Shown: one piece after another, positions 28,026 to 36,483 of the stretch | Layout of the letters: every line of letters begins with the position of its first letter | How positions within the stretch are numbered: the first letter of the stretch is position 1 | Origin: Mesorhizobium sp. | GTDB taxonomy: Bacteria > Pseudomonadota > Alphaproteobacteria > Rhizobiales > Rhizobiaceae | Length of the DNA: 64,000 nt | NCBI GenBank assembly: GCA_004017275.1 | Contig: SAKE01000007.1 | Span: forward strand, 62,001 to 126,000 | Direction of reading: 5' to 3' | Position numbers and translations under genes: made by a program | The notes under the pieces: model-generated | What the model saw: only the letters and a program-made list of their open reading frames with translations | What the model was told of the DNA's origin: nothing | Database searches by the model: none

Positions 28026-28055
28026 ACGGCGGAAGCCGCCTCCCCGCGAAGGTAG

Positions 28056-28922
28056 TTATCTCGCAAACTTCTTCGCGCCGAACACACAGGCCACCACGCC
28101 GAGCGTGACCACCACCATCATCGGGCTGACCTGCTCGTGCAGCAGCGTCGCCGCCAACGCGAGGCCGAAGAAGGGCTGCAGCAACTGTAATTGCCCCACG
28201 GCAGCGATGCCGCCTTGCGCCAGGCCGCGATACCAGAAGACGAAGCCGATCAGCATGCTGAACAGCGAGACATAGGCGAGGCCGATCCAGGCGTTGGAGC
28301 CGACGCCGGCAAAGGATGGCGGCAGTGTCGCAAAGCTCAGCACCAGCATGATCGGCAGCGACAGCACCAGCGCCCAGCAGATCACCTGCCAGCCGCCGAG
28401 CCTGCGCGACAGCGCGGCACCCTCGGCATAGCCCAGGCCGCAGGCGATGATGGCGCCGAGCATCAGGCCGTCGCCGACCGGCGAGGCCGTTACGCCCTGC
28501 GTCAGGGCAAAACCCGCGACCAGCGCGCTGCCGATGCAGGAGAACAGCCAGAAAGCCGGACGCGGACGGTCGCCGCCGCGCAGCACACCGAAGACCGCAG
28601 TGGCCAGCGGCAGGAGACCGACAAAGATGATCGAATGCGCCGTGGTGACGTGCTTCAGCGCCAGCGCCGTCAGCAAGGGAAAGCCGACAACCACACCAAG
28701 GGCGACGACCACCAGCGACAGCAGATCGCCACGTTCCGGACGTTTCTGCCGAAACAGGAGCAGCAGCGCCAGCCCAAGCAGGCCGGCAATCGCTGCTCGG
28801 GCCGACGTCAGGAATGTCGGATCGAAATCCTTCACCGCCACGCGCGTCGCCGGCAGCGAGCCGCTGAAGATCAACACGCCGATGAACCCGTTCATCCAGC
28901 CGCTCGCAATCTTGTCCATCAT
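28056..28922 (-). CDS. DMT-superfamily (EamA) transporter
   Basis: 288 residues with ten hydrophobic segments and two EamA repeats; IAGLLGLALLLLFRQ and FFGLALAATLLHEQVSP mark the repeats. These inner-membrane proteins export amino acids or other metabolites. It is divergent from the MocR-type regulator at 29003 with only 80 bases between them, and MocR proteins often control such a neighbour. The C-terminus is basic (FGAKKFAR), consistent with a cytoplasmic end. Confidence 0.87.
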   Translation of the reverse strand: MMDKIASGWMNGFIGVLIFSGSLPATRVAVKDFDPTFLTSARAAIAGLLGLALLLLFRQKRPERGDLLSLVVVALGVVVGFPLLTALALKHVTTAHSIIFVGLLPLATAVFGVLRGGDRPRPAFWLFSCIGSALVAGFALTQGVTASPVGDGLMLGAIIACGLGYAEGAALSRRLGGWQVICWALVLSLPIMLVLSFATLPPSFAGVGSNAWIGLAYVSLFSMLIGFVFWYRGLAQGGIAAVGQLQLLQPFFGLALAATLLHEQVSPMMVVVTLGVVACVFGAKKFAR

Positions 28923-28961
28923 AGGCTCCGTTTCTCGGCTCCGTATCGCTCTGAGCCGGTG

Positions 28962-28980
28962 GCATTGCCAGAGACAATGC
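28962..28980. promoter_or_regulatory. Inverted repeat between transporter and MocR gene
   Basis: gcattgccagagacaatgc has six-base complementary arms around a seven-base spacer, midway between the two divergent start codons. It could be the operator of the MocR protein or of another regulator; direct-repeat sites are also common for MocR, so the assignment is weak. Confidence 0.3.
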
Positions 28981-29002
28981 GGTACAATTATGCAGAACTG
29001 TC

Positions 29003-30427
29003 ATGGTCGATCGAACAGTACGGATGGACAATCGGACCTCGGAAAGTGAGAGAAGCGGAACGCTCGTCGAAGGCGTCATGGCGACAATCCGCCAGCGGAT
29101 CGCAGCGCGCAGCCTGACGCCGGGAGCGCGGTTGCCGTCGATCCGCGCTTTCGCCCAATCCATGCAGGTGTCGAAATCAACGGTGGTGGAGGCCTATGAG
29201 CGGCTGGCGGCCGAAGGCGCGATCCGTTCGCGGTCGGGCTCGGGCTTCTATGCCGCCGGCTCGCTGGCGCCGCTTTCGCTGGCCGAGATCGGCCCTCGGC
29301 TGGACCGCGCCGTCGATCCGTTCTGGATCTCGCGCCAGTCTCTCGAAGCCGGCGACGATATGCTGAAGCCCGGCTGCGGCTGGCTGCCCGCTTCATGGAT
29401 GCCGCAGGCTGGGCTGCGCCGGGCATTGCGCACGGTGGCGCGTGCCGACGATATCGCGCTGGCCGATTACGGTACGCCGCTCGGGTTGCCGCCGCTGCGC
29501 CAGCTTCTGGCGCGGCGCATGGCCGCGCACGGCATCGAAGCCTCGCCCGAACAGATCATGCTGACGGAATCCGGCACGCAGGCCATCGACCTGCTTTGCC
29601 GCTTCCTGATCGAACCGGGCGACGCTGTGCTGGTCGACGACCCCTGCTATTTCAATTTCCACGCCCTGTTGCGCGCCCACCGGGCCAAGGTCGTCAGCGT
29701 CCCCTACACGCCGTCAGGACCGGATATCGATCTGTTCGCGCAGGCGCTGGCCGAGCACCGGCCGCGGCTCTACATCACCAACTCCGCCATCCACAACCCG
29801 ACCGGCGCAGTGCTGTCGCCGGTCACCGCACACCGGCTGCTGAAACTCGCCGACCAATCGGATTTGACCATCATCGAGGATGATATCTTCGCCGATTTCG
29901 AACATGCGCCAGCCCCCAGGCTGGCGGCGTTCGATGGCCTGAGCCGGGTCGTCCACATCGGCAGCTTCTCCAAGACGCTTTCGGCGTCGGTTCGCTGCGG
30001 CTTCATCGCGGCGCCGCGCGATTGGATCGAGCCGCTGACCGACCTCAAGATCGCCACGACCTTCGGCGGTGGGCGGCTTGCGGCCGAACTGGTGCTGACC
30101 CTGTTGAAGGACGGCAGCTATCGCAAGCACATGGATTTGCTGCGCGCGAAGCTTGCGCGCGCCATGGGCGAGACTAGCGCTCGCCTGAAGGCGCTCGGCA
30201 TCACACCCTGGATCGACCAGCCGGCTGGCTTGTTCCTGTGGTGCAGCCTGCCGGATGGCGTCGATGCGGCCGAAGTCGCCCGCCGCGCTCTGGTAGACAA
30301 CATCGTGCTGGCGCCCGGCAACGCATTCAGCCTGTCAGGAACCGCCAGCCGTTTCCTGCGCTTCAACGTTGCCCAATGCGCGGACGAGCGGATTTTCAAG
30401 GTGCTTGAACAAGCAATGTCAGCCTGA
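29003..30427 (+). CDS. MocR/PdxR-type transcriptional regulator (GntR helix-turn-helix + aminotransferase domain)
   Basis: 474 residues. Residues 20-95 form a GntR-family winged helix (LTPGARLPSIRAFAQSMQVS, STVVEAYERLAAEG); residues 115-474 are a class I aminotransferase domain with the PLP lysine in HIGSFSKTLSASVRCGF. In MocR proteins the aminotransferase part senses PLP or an amino compound and the wing binds DNA. The divergent DMT exporter is the obvious target. An alternative ATG at 29024 would shorten it by seven residues. Confidence 0.9.
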   Translation: MVDRTVRMDNRTSESERSGTLVEGVMATIRQRIAARSLTPGARLPSIRAFAQSMQVSKSTVVEAYERLAAEGAIRSRSGSGFYAAGSLAPLSLAEIGPRLDRAVDPFWISRQSLEAGDDMLKPGCGWLPASWMPQAGLRRALRTVARADDIALADYGTPLGLPPLRQLLARRMAAHGIEASPEQIMLTESGTQAIDLLCRFLIEPGDAVLVDDPCYFNFHALLRAHRAKVVSVPYTPSGPDIDLFAQALAEHRPRLYITNSAIHNPTGAVLSPVTAHRLLKLADQSDLTIIEDDIFADFEHAPAPRLAAFDGLSRVVHIGSFSKTLSASVRCGFIAAPRDWIEPLTDLKIATTFGGGRLAAELVLTLLKDGSYRKHMDLLRAKLARAMGETSARLKALGITPWIDQPAGLFLWCSLPDGVDAAEVARRALVDNIVLAPGNAFSLSGTASRFLRFNVAQCADERIFKVLEQAMSA

Positions 30428-30444
30428 TTTAGCGCCATTCCGCT

Positions 30445-31335
30445 CTAGCGGTGCGCGCAGACTTCCCGCACGCAGTCGCGCAGCCAGCGCTGTGCCGGAT
30501 CGGCATCGAGGCGCGGATGCCACAGCATGGAAATGGTGACCTCCGCGGTGGCAACCGGCAGCGGAAAACTGTGCATGCCGGCGCGTGCGCCCTCGGTATG
30601 CCGCTCCGGCACGCTGGCGATCAGGTCCGAGGTGCGGGCCATGGCTAGTGCTGCCGAGAAACCGGAAACCATGCACACGACGGTCCGCTGCAGCCCGATT
30701 CGGTCCAAAGCCTCGTCGATGGGTCCTTTCTCGCGGCCACGCCGTGAAACACTGATATGCCGGCCTGCCGCATAAAGCTCCGGCGTCACCGCGCCCTCGC
30801 TCAACGGATGGCCTGTTCGCACGGCGCCGATGAAACGGTCACGAAGCAAGGCCTGAATGCGCAGCTCAGGTCCGGTCTCGCCAGCGACGCCTATGTCCAG
30901 GTCGATCGCCGCGTCGCGCAGCGACATGACGTCCTTGTCGGACTTCGGTGCAAAGCGCAGCCGCACGCCTGGCGCATCCGCCTGGATACGGGCGACGAGA
31001 CGCGGCGCGAATTCCTCGACGAAGCTCTCATTGGTGCGCAGTATGAACACCCTGTCCAGGCGCCGGAGATCAAGCAAGGTGGTGGGACGCAGGAGCGCCT
31101 CCGCATCCTGAACGACACGGCCAACCTGCTGTCGCAGTTCTTCCGCACGCGGCGTCGCCACCAGGCCGCGACCGGCGCGAACCAGCAGCGGATCGCCAGT
31201 GGCCTCGCGCAGCCGCGCCAGGGTGCGGCTCATCGCCGAGGGGCTGAGCCCCAGGCGGCTGGCAGCGCGCGCCACGCTGCCTTCGGCCAGCAGGATATCG
31301 AGCGCGAACAGCAGATTGAGATCGGGTGATGTCAT
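30445..31335 (-). CDS. LysR-family transcriptional regulator
   Basis: 296 residues. N-terminal helix-turn-helix LNLLFALDILLAEGSVARAA and SRLGLSPSAMSRTLARLREA, then a periplasmic-binding-like effector domain. Divergent from the MFS exporter gene at 31469 with 133 bases between them, the classical arrangement for a LysR regulator and its target. The palindrome at 31368-31384 fits a LysR T-N11-A site. The effector is unknown. Start at 31335 chosen because it aligns with the normal LysR N-terminus. Confidence 0.9.
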   Translation of the reverse strand: MTSPDLNLLFALDILLAEGSVARAASRLGLSPSAMSRTLARLREATGDPLLVRAGRGLVATPRAEELRQQVGRVVQDAEALLRPTTLLDLRRLDRVFILRTNESFVEEFAPRLVARIQADAPGVRLRFAPKSDKDVMSLRDAAIDLDIGVAGETGPELRIQALLRDRFIGAVRTGHPLSEGAVTPELYAAGRHISVSRRGREKGPIDEALDRIGLQRTVVCMVSGFSAALAMARTSDLIASVPERHTEGARAGMHSFPLPVATAEVTISMLWHPRLDADPAQRWLRDCVREVCAHR

Positions 31336-31367
31336 CGGCGCATCATAGCACAAGACATGGCGTTTGG

Positions 31368-31384
31368 TGCATGAATAACATGCA
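31368..31384. promoter_or_regulatory. Perfect palindrome, candidate LysR box
   Basis: tgcatgaataacatgca has six-base arms around five bases and contains T-N11-A. It lies 33 bases upstream of the LysR start codon and 84 bases upstream of the MFS GTG, where an activator or autorepressor site would be expected. Confidence 0.5.
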
Positions 31385-31468
31385 AATGCTGCGCCTTCCG
31401 CCATGCGATATGGGAGATTAGATCTCTCCGCAAGCTCCGGTTCTGGAGCTGATGAAAAGGAGAGCGCC

Positions 31469-32938
31469 GTGGCAATTGCCGAGCAAAATCTGGATAGTCT
31501 GACATCGGCGCCGCAACAGGCCCAATCCGCCGGCTGGGCGCTGGCAAGCCTGTCGCTCGCCACGCTGCTGTCGTCGCTGGGAACCAGCATTGCCAGCGTC
31601 GGCCTGCCGTCGCTGATGCAGAATTTCGGCGCGACGTTCCAGTCCGTGCAATGGGTGGTTCTGGCCTACCTGCTTGCCATCACCACACTGATCGTCAGCG
31701 CTGGCAGGCTGGCCGACATGTTCGGGCGCCGGCCGTTGCTGCTTGGTGGCATCGCGCTGTTCACATCGGCATCGGTGCTTTGCGGCCTGGCGCCAACACT
31801 CTGGCTGCTGATCGCCGCACGCGCCGTGCAGGGACTTGGCGCTGCGCTGATGATGGCGCTGACGCTGGCCTTTGTTGCCGAAATCGTGATCAAGGACAGA
31901 ATCGGCAGCGCCATGGGCCTGCTCGGCGCCATGTCCGCGATCGGCACGACGCTTGGTCCCTCGCTCGGCGGCCTTTTGATTGCCGGCTTCGGCTGGCGCG
32001 CGATCTTCCTCGTCAATGTCCCGCTGGGTGTGCTCACCTTCGCGCTCGCCTGGTTTGGCCTGCCGGCGCGCAATGAGACCGCGCGGGCCGACCGAGGCAG
32101 GTTCGACGCCGTGGGCACGGCCCTGCTGGCCATGACATTGGCCGCCTATGCATTGGCCATGACGCTGGGCAGAGGCAATTTCGGCGCAGTCAACATCGGC
32201 CTGCTGGTCGCTGCAGGCACCGGCGCTTTTCTGTTCGCCGCGGCGCAAGCGAGAGTGAAAAACCCCTTGATCCAGCTTGCCAGCTTCCGCGATCTCCAGC
32301 TGAGCGCCAGCCTCGTCATGAGCCTCGTCGTCGCCACGGTGATGATGGCGACACTGGTGGTGGCCCCGTTTTACCTGTCGCGTGGGCTCGGCCTGGATGC
32401 TGCAATGGTGGGCGTGGTGCTGTCGACCGGCCCGCTCGTCTCGACGCTGTCGGCACTGGTCGCCGGACGCCTGGCCGATCGCTTCGGAGCGCACAGGATG
32501 ATGGTCACCGGCCTGCTAAGCCTCGCGACAGGCACGTTCCTTCTGTCGCTCGCCATGACCAAACTCGGCATTGCCGGCTATGTCGTTCCGATTGCTGTCA
32601 CCTGCATCGGCTATGCGCTGTTCCAGACCTCCAACAATGCTGCCGTCATGACCGGTATCAGTGCCGGCCAGCGCGGCGTCGTTTCCGGCCTGCTCAATCT
32701 CTCGCGCAATCTCGGCCTGATCACGGGCGCCTCGTTGATGGGCGCCATATTCGCCGTCGCATCGACCAAAGGGCAAGAAGGCAGCGGTCTTCTGAGTTCC
32801 GAGGCGGCGGCCCGGGGAGTGCAGGTCACCTTTCAGACGGCGACGGTGCTGGCCCTGATCGCGCTGTTTCTCGCACTGCTCTCGGCCCGCGCCGAGTTCA
32901 GGCGGCGGAGACTGGTGGAAGTGTCGCGAGACCTCTGA
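31469..32938 (+). CDS. MFS transporter, DHA2-like drug exporter
   Basis: 489 residues with about fourteen hydrophobic segments, the DHA2 topology. Motif A is RLADMFGRRPLLL in the loop between segments 2 and 3 and is partly repeated later as GRLADRFGAHRMM; motif C-like GAMSAIGTTLGPSLGGLL marks an antiporter. Proton-driven export of a small toxic compound is expected. The GTG at 31469 has AAGGAGAG seven bases upstream, clearly better than the in-frame start at 31403. Divergent LysR gene likely regulates it. Confidence 0.9.
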   Translation: MAIAEQNLDSLTSAPQQAQSAGWALASLSLATLLSSLGTSIASVGLPSLMQNFGATFQSVQWVVLAYLLAITTLIVSAGRLADMFGRRPLLLGGIALFTSASVLCGLAPTLWLLIAARAVQGLGAALMMALTLAFVAEIVIKDRIGSAMGLLGAMSAIGTTLGPSLGGLLIAGFGWRAIFLVNVPLGVLTFALAWFGLPARNETARADRGRFDAVGTALLAMTLAAYALAMTLGRGNFGAVNIGLLVAAGTGAFLFAAAQARVKNPLIQLASFRDLQLSASLVMSLVVATVMMATLVVAPFYLSRGLGLDAAMVGVVLSTGPLVSTLSALVAGRLADRFGAHRMMVTGLLSLATGTFLLSLAMTKLGIAGYVVPIAVTCIGYALFQTSNNAAVMTGISAGQRGVVSGLLNLSRNLGLITGASLMGAIFAVASTKGQEGSGLLSSEAAARGVQVTFQTATVLALIALFLALLSARAEFRRRRLVEVSRDL

Positions 32939-32957
32939 CTTTTCGCAAACCGACCGC

Positions 32958-33455
32958 TCAGGCGCCTGCCCGCTTGCGGCGCTCGTAGAGCATGACCAGC
33001 GTTTCAGCCATCAAAGCAGGCTTCTCCTCGCCTTCGATCTCGACCGTGTTGGCTGCCTTCATCAGATACTGTCCGGGTCCCCTGTCCTCCATGGACAGCA
33101 GAGTGGTGCGCAGCCTGATGCGTGCGCCGACCTTGACCGGCGCCAGGAACCGAACCTTGTCGAAGCCATAATTGAAGGCAGCCTGGGTGTTCTCAGGCAC
33201 GATGCCCATGCCAAGCGCCAGCGCACCGATGATCGACAGCGTCAGATAGCCATGCGCGATCGTCGTGCGGAACGGGCTTTGCCGCCGCGCCCTCTCGGGG
33301 TCGACATGAATCCATTGGTGGTCACCGGTGCATTCGGCGAACTGGTCGATACGGCTCTGGTCGACCGTCGTCCACTCCGACACGCCAAGTTCCTGCCCGG
33401 CCATCGTCCTCAACTGGTCGAAGGTCGGCGGCGTTTTAGGCCGTATTTCGTTCAT
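32958..33455 (-). CDS. MaoC family dehydratase (R-hydratase)
   Basis: 165 residues with a single hot-dog domain. The hydratase motif is present as FAECTGDHQWIHVDPERA followed by TIAHGYLTLSIIG. Such enzymes hydrate enoyl-CoA to (R)-3-hydroxyacyl-CoA, sometimes feeding polyhydroxyalkanoate synthesis; the phasin gene next door fits that, but the link is only positional. The start at 33455 has an AGCAGGA just upstream; a TTG at 33479 is open but less likely. Confidence 0.85.
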   Translation of the reverse strand: MNEIRPKTPPTFDQLRTMAGQELGVSEWTTVDQSRIDQFAECTGDHQWIHVDPERARRQSPFRTTIAHGYLTLSIIGALALGMGIVPENTQAAFNYGFDKVRFLAPVKVGARIRLRTTLLSMEDRGPGQYLMKAANTVEIEGEEKPALMAETLVMLYERRKRAGA

Positions 33456-33649
33456 TCCTGCTTTCCCGATCGCTTGCAAAGCCTCCGGACCACGAACTGG
33501 CGGCCCCTGTCAATTCGCCCTGCGCGAATCCGTTCCGCCGATTTAGGCCTGAATCGTGCCATGCCTGCCAGCGCGCGGAGGCAGGTCAAATCGGGATTTC
33601 TTGACTTTCCAGGCTTCAGGCAGCAGCAAACCGCCAGGGTCAGAGAAGG

Positions 33650-34078
33650 TTACTTCTTCTCGTAGCCGGCGCGGATTTCCTCCATCGCCTCCTTGATGCG
33701 CATGCGCAGGATGTCGACCGATTCGGTACCGGATTTCTTGACCAGCTCAGCCACTTCGCCGGCATTCTTCAATGCGGCCTCGAAGGACTTTTTGGCAAAC
33801 TCCGTCTGTTTGGCCATCAGTTCCTGCGGATTGCCCGGCGCCCTGTAGCTTTGCGCCATCTCAGTGACTTCGCGCAGAGTGTCCTGCAGCATCTCGCGTT
33901 GCCTGGACAACAGCGAGGTCGCGCCGGCGGCACCGGCTCGTGCCGATTTCTCCAGCGCTTCGAGGTTCTTGCGATGATGGGCGAGGATCGCCTCGACATC
34001 GACGTTGGGCACCTTCAGGTCGCGGCCGAACCGGCCGAACATGTCCATGAAGGAATCGGATTCCGGTTGCTTGGCCAT
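33650..34078 (-). CDS. Phasin family protein
   Basis: 142 residues, mostly amphipathic helix with no membrane segment, typical of phasin family 2: NVDVEAILAHHRKNLEALEK, LSRQREMLQDTLREVTEMAQ and AKKSFEAALKNAGEVAELVK. Phasins coat poly-3-hydroxybutyrate granules. GGGGGAGAA lies about eight bases before the ATG. A candidate small RNA starts about 200 bases upstream in the opposite direction. Confidence 0.88.
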   Translation of the reverse strand: MAKQPESDSFMDMFGRFGRDLKVPNVDVEAILAHHRKNLEALEKSARAGAAGATSLLSRQREMLQDTLREVTEMAQSYRAPGNPQELMAKQTEFAKKSFEAALKNAGEVAELVKKSGTESVDILRMRIKEAMEEIRAGYEKK

Positions 34079-34240
34079 GTTGGTCTTCTCCCCCTATCGC
34101 CGCCGTTTGCGCTCCCGCGAAAGAGAATAGCACCGAAGTGCCGCGTGTCCATTCGAGTGAAGCCGAATCCAAGGGCCCGAACTTCGGCGGTGTCGGCAGC
34201 TTTTGTGCCGGGCAGCCTTTTTCACGATAGGAATTTTTTC

Positions 34241-34270
34241 TTGACTCCCTGCCGTCAGCTATGGTACATA
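34241..34270 (+). promoter_or_regulatory. Sigma-70-type promoter for a candidate small RNA
   Basis: TTGACT at 34241-34246 and TACATA at 34265-34270 are separated by 18 bases. A near-consensus -35 box is uncommon in this GC-rich DNA. No coding region begins downstream before the terminator at 34300-34322. Confidence 0.5.
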
Positions 34271-34276
34271 TTTGCC

Positions 34277-34322
34277 TATGGTGCTGATTTACGCCAGTGA
34301 CCCGCCGCACAGGCGGGTTTTT
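34277..34322 (+). ncRNA. Candidate small RNA (about 46-50 nt)
   Basis: A transcript starting near 34277 from the promoter at 34241-34270 and ending at the terminator at 34300-34322 would be about 46-50 bases with no meaningful open frame. It lies between the divergent phasin gene and the DUF445 gene. The size, the strong promoter-terminator layout and the phasin neighbour recall alphaproteobacterial mmgR/suhB-type small RNAs, which affect polyhydroxybutyrate; that identity is a guess I cannot test here. Confidence 0.45.
34300..34322 (+). terminator. Rho-independent terminator
   Basis: cccgcc-gcaca-ggcggg (34301-34317) forms a six to seven pair stem with a five-base loop, followed by five T at 34318-34322. 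It ends the candidate small RNA on the plus strand. Confidence 0.7.
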
Positions 34323-34425
34323 CGTTGATGCTCCGTCAGCCAACGCGCCGGCGAAGGCTCCGAAGGAACCTGTTAATCCGAGTTCGTAACCCTACGGCCG
34401 AATCGGCACCGACCCGAAACCGACG

Positions 34426-35721
34426 TCAGCCGGCGAGGAACAGCCGCTCGGCGACATAAAGCACGACGCCGGCCAGCCCACCGATGATCATGCCGTTGAA
34501 GCGGATGTATTGCAGGTCCCTGCCGATGTTCATCTCGATCAGCCGCGTCAGCTGGGCAAGATCCCAGCGCTTGACCTGGTCGGCGATGAATGTCGACACG
34601 CCGCTCTTCTGGCTCTCCACGAACGACGTCAGCGCCACCACGAACCCCTGGTTCATGTCGGCCCGGATCTGCGCATCGCTGGCAAGATGGCGGCCGACCT
34701 CGACGAACATGTTGGCAAGATGCGCACGTATGACCGAATTGGACGCCTTGGCATCCTGCTCGATGAATTGGCTGAGGCTTGCCCACATGTCGCCGGCCAA
34801 TCCCTTGACCTCCGGCCGAGCCAGGAAATCGCGCTTCAGCTTCTCGGCGCGTTTGGCATACTGCTTCGATGTCCTCAGCTTTTCGATGAAGCTCTGCGCG
34901 AAGTGGTCGAACTCGGCGCGCATCGAGTGGTCGGGGTCGGCCCGCACCTCGTCCAGCAGCGAGCCGGCCGAGGCGACGATCTTCTTCAGGAGATAGGCGT
35001 CGGCGCGGAACAGATTGAACAGCGACGGCAGTTCCTCGCGGATCTTCTCGCGCATCGTCGCCAGCGCCTGCTCGTCGTTGAGAAACCGGCCGATCACCTT
35101 GGTGAACTCGTCGAACAGTTTCTGGTGGCGGCGATCATCGGTGAGCGCGGAGAGCAGTTCGGCGGCTAGCGGGGCCAGCGGCACCTTTTCGATCTGTTCG
35201 AGCATGCGGCTGGTGACGAAGCCGCGCAGGCCGGATTGCTCGACGGCGGCCAGCGTCTGCGGCACCAGTCGCACGACGAAGCGCGACAGACCGGCGGCGC
35301 GCTCGGCATCGGCCAACCAGTCGGCGACGAGCGCCGAGAAATCGACCTCGGCGAGCTTTTCACGCACCGGTTCAGGCGCCAGGAAGTTGACCTCGATGAA
35401 CCGGCCGAGATTGTCGGCGATGCGGTTCTGGTTCTCGGGGATGATGGCGGTGTGCGGGATCGGCAGCCCCAGCGGCCGCCTGAACAGCGCCACCACCGCG
35501 TACCAGTCGGCCAGCCCGCCTATGGTCGCAGCCTCGGCAAAGGCCGCGACGAAGCCGAGCCACGGATAGATGTGCTCGAATGATTTGGCGAGCGCAAACA
35601 CCAGCACGCAAAGCGCCAGTGCGGCCGCCGCGACGAATTTTGTCCGCCGCAACGCGGAAAGCTTGGCATCCGCGTCGGCATCGAAACGGACAGGCGCCAG
35701 GGACGAAACCGATTGTGACAT
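34426..35721 (-). CDS. DUF445 family membrane-anchored protein
   Basis: 431 residues. One hydrophobic segment near residues 30-48 (FVAAAALALCVLVFALA) and another at the extreme C-terminus (MIIGGLAGVVLYVAERLF); the family hallmark AATIGGLADWYAVVALFRRP follows the first, then IPHTAIIPENQNRIADNLG. Long helical middle region. The family (YjiN-like) is widespread and has no established function. No clear operon partners; the sRNA candidate lies downstream. Confidence 0.88.
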   Translation of the reverse strand: MSQSVSSLAPVRFDADADAKLSALRRTKFVAAAALALCVLVFALAKSFEHIYPWLGFVAAFAEAATIGGLADWYAVVALFRRPLGLPIPHTAIIPENQNRIADNLGRFIEVNFLAPEPVREKLAEVDFSALVADWLADAERAAGLSRFVVRLVPQTLAAVEQSGLRGFVTSRMLEQIEKVPLAPLAAELLSALTDDRRHQKLFDEFTKVIGRFLNDEQALATMREKIREELPSLFNLFRADAYLLKKIVASAGSLLDEVRADPDHSMRAEFDHFAQSFIEKLRTSKQYAKRAEKLKRDFLARPEVKGLAGDMWASLSQFIEQDAKASNSVIRAHLANMFVEVGRHLASDAQIRADMNQGFVVALTSFVESQKSGVSTFIADQVKRWDLAQLTRLIEMNIGRDLQYIRFNGMIIGGLAGVVLYVAERLFLAG

Positions 35722-35859
35722 GGATGAGCCGCTCCTCGTCGATCTGAGCCTATTTAGTGCTTCGACGACCGGAATACCCGTGACAGCCGGTTTCGCCCCG
35801 AACCTTGCCCGCTTGCGCTACAAAGTTGAGAAGAAAATTCATCTATCGTGCTGAGCTAG

Positions 35860-35876
35860 TCTAGAATTGTTCCAAG
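35860..35876. promoter_or_regulatory. Irr-box (ICE)-like site upstream of rirA
   Basis: tctagaattgttccaag matches the palindromic iron control element TTTAGAA-N3-TTCTAAA at 11 of 14 defined positions by eye. It lies about 120 bases upstream of the rirA ATG. Irr control of rirA has been predicted in other rhizobia, so the site is plausible; binding is not shown. Confidence 0.45.
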
Positions 35877-35994
35877 GTATAGGCCATATTCCGGCAAGGC
35901 CAGTGTGGCGAATCCGGAATTTCGGGTTAAAGCCGCATCAGCAAATTTTGAAACCTGGCGTGGTTGCACCGCACCAGTGCCTTGTGAGGACAAA

Positions 35995-36456
35995 ATGCGG
36001 CTTACCCGCCAGACCAACTATGCCATGCGCATCTTGATGTATTGCGCGGCAAATGATGACCGATTGAGCCGCATCCCCGAGATCGCGGCCGCCTATTCGG
36101 TGTCGGAGCTTTTCCTGTTCAAGATCCTGCAGCCACTGGTCGAGCACGGCCTTGTCCAGACCGTTCGTGGCAGGAATGGCGGCGTCAAGCTTGGCCGGGC
36201 GGCGGAAGCCATCAGCCTGTTCGATGTCGTGCGCGTGACGGAGGAGAGCTTCGCCATGGCCGAATGCTTCGAGAACGATGCCGCCGAGTGCCCGCTGGTC
36301 GACAGCTGCGCGCTGAATTCGGCGCTACGCGAGGCGCTGAATGCGTTCTTTGCCGTGCTCGCCCGCTACACAATCGCCGATCTGGTGGCGGCGCGGCCGA
36401 GTGTGCGCAACCTGCTCGGCATCGACATGCTGGAGCGCCGCGCCCCGGCCGCCTAA
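35995..36456 (+). CDS. rirA: Rhizobial iron regulator RirA (Rrf2 family)
   Basis: 153 residues, matching RirA over its length: MRLTRQTNYAMRILMYCAAN at the start, helix-turn-helix with SVSELFLFKILQPL, the Rrf2 wing VRGRNGGVKLG, and three cysteines for the FeS cluster (Cys91, Cys99, Cys105 in AECFENDAAECPLVDSC). RirA represses iron and heme uptake genes when its cluster is intact. The ATG at 35995 has GAGGA five bases upstream; an in-frame start at 35905 would add 30 residues that RirA proteins lack. It converges with hmuV, and the likely targets hmuPSTUV and hmuR are in this same locus. Confidence 0.93.
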   Translation: MRLTRQTNYAMRILMYCAANDDRLSRIPEIAAAYSVSELFLFKILQPLVEHGLVQTVRGRNGGVKLGRAAEAISLFDVVRVTEESFAMAECFENDAAECPLVDSCALNSALREALNAFFAVLARYTIADLVAARPSVRNLLGIDMLERRAPAA

Positions 36457-36483
36457 CCCAGCGAGGAGGCTAGTTGCAATGAA

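Noticed and set aside
28026..28055. Hairpin ggcgg-aag-ccgcc as terminator between the alcohol dehydrogenase and the DMT transporter
   Set aside because: The stem is only five pairs and neither strand has a convincing T run after it.
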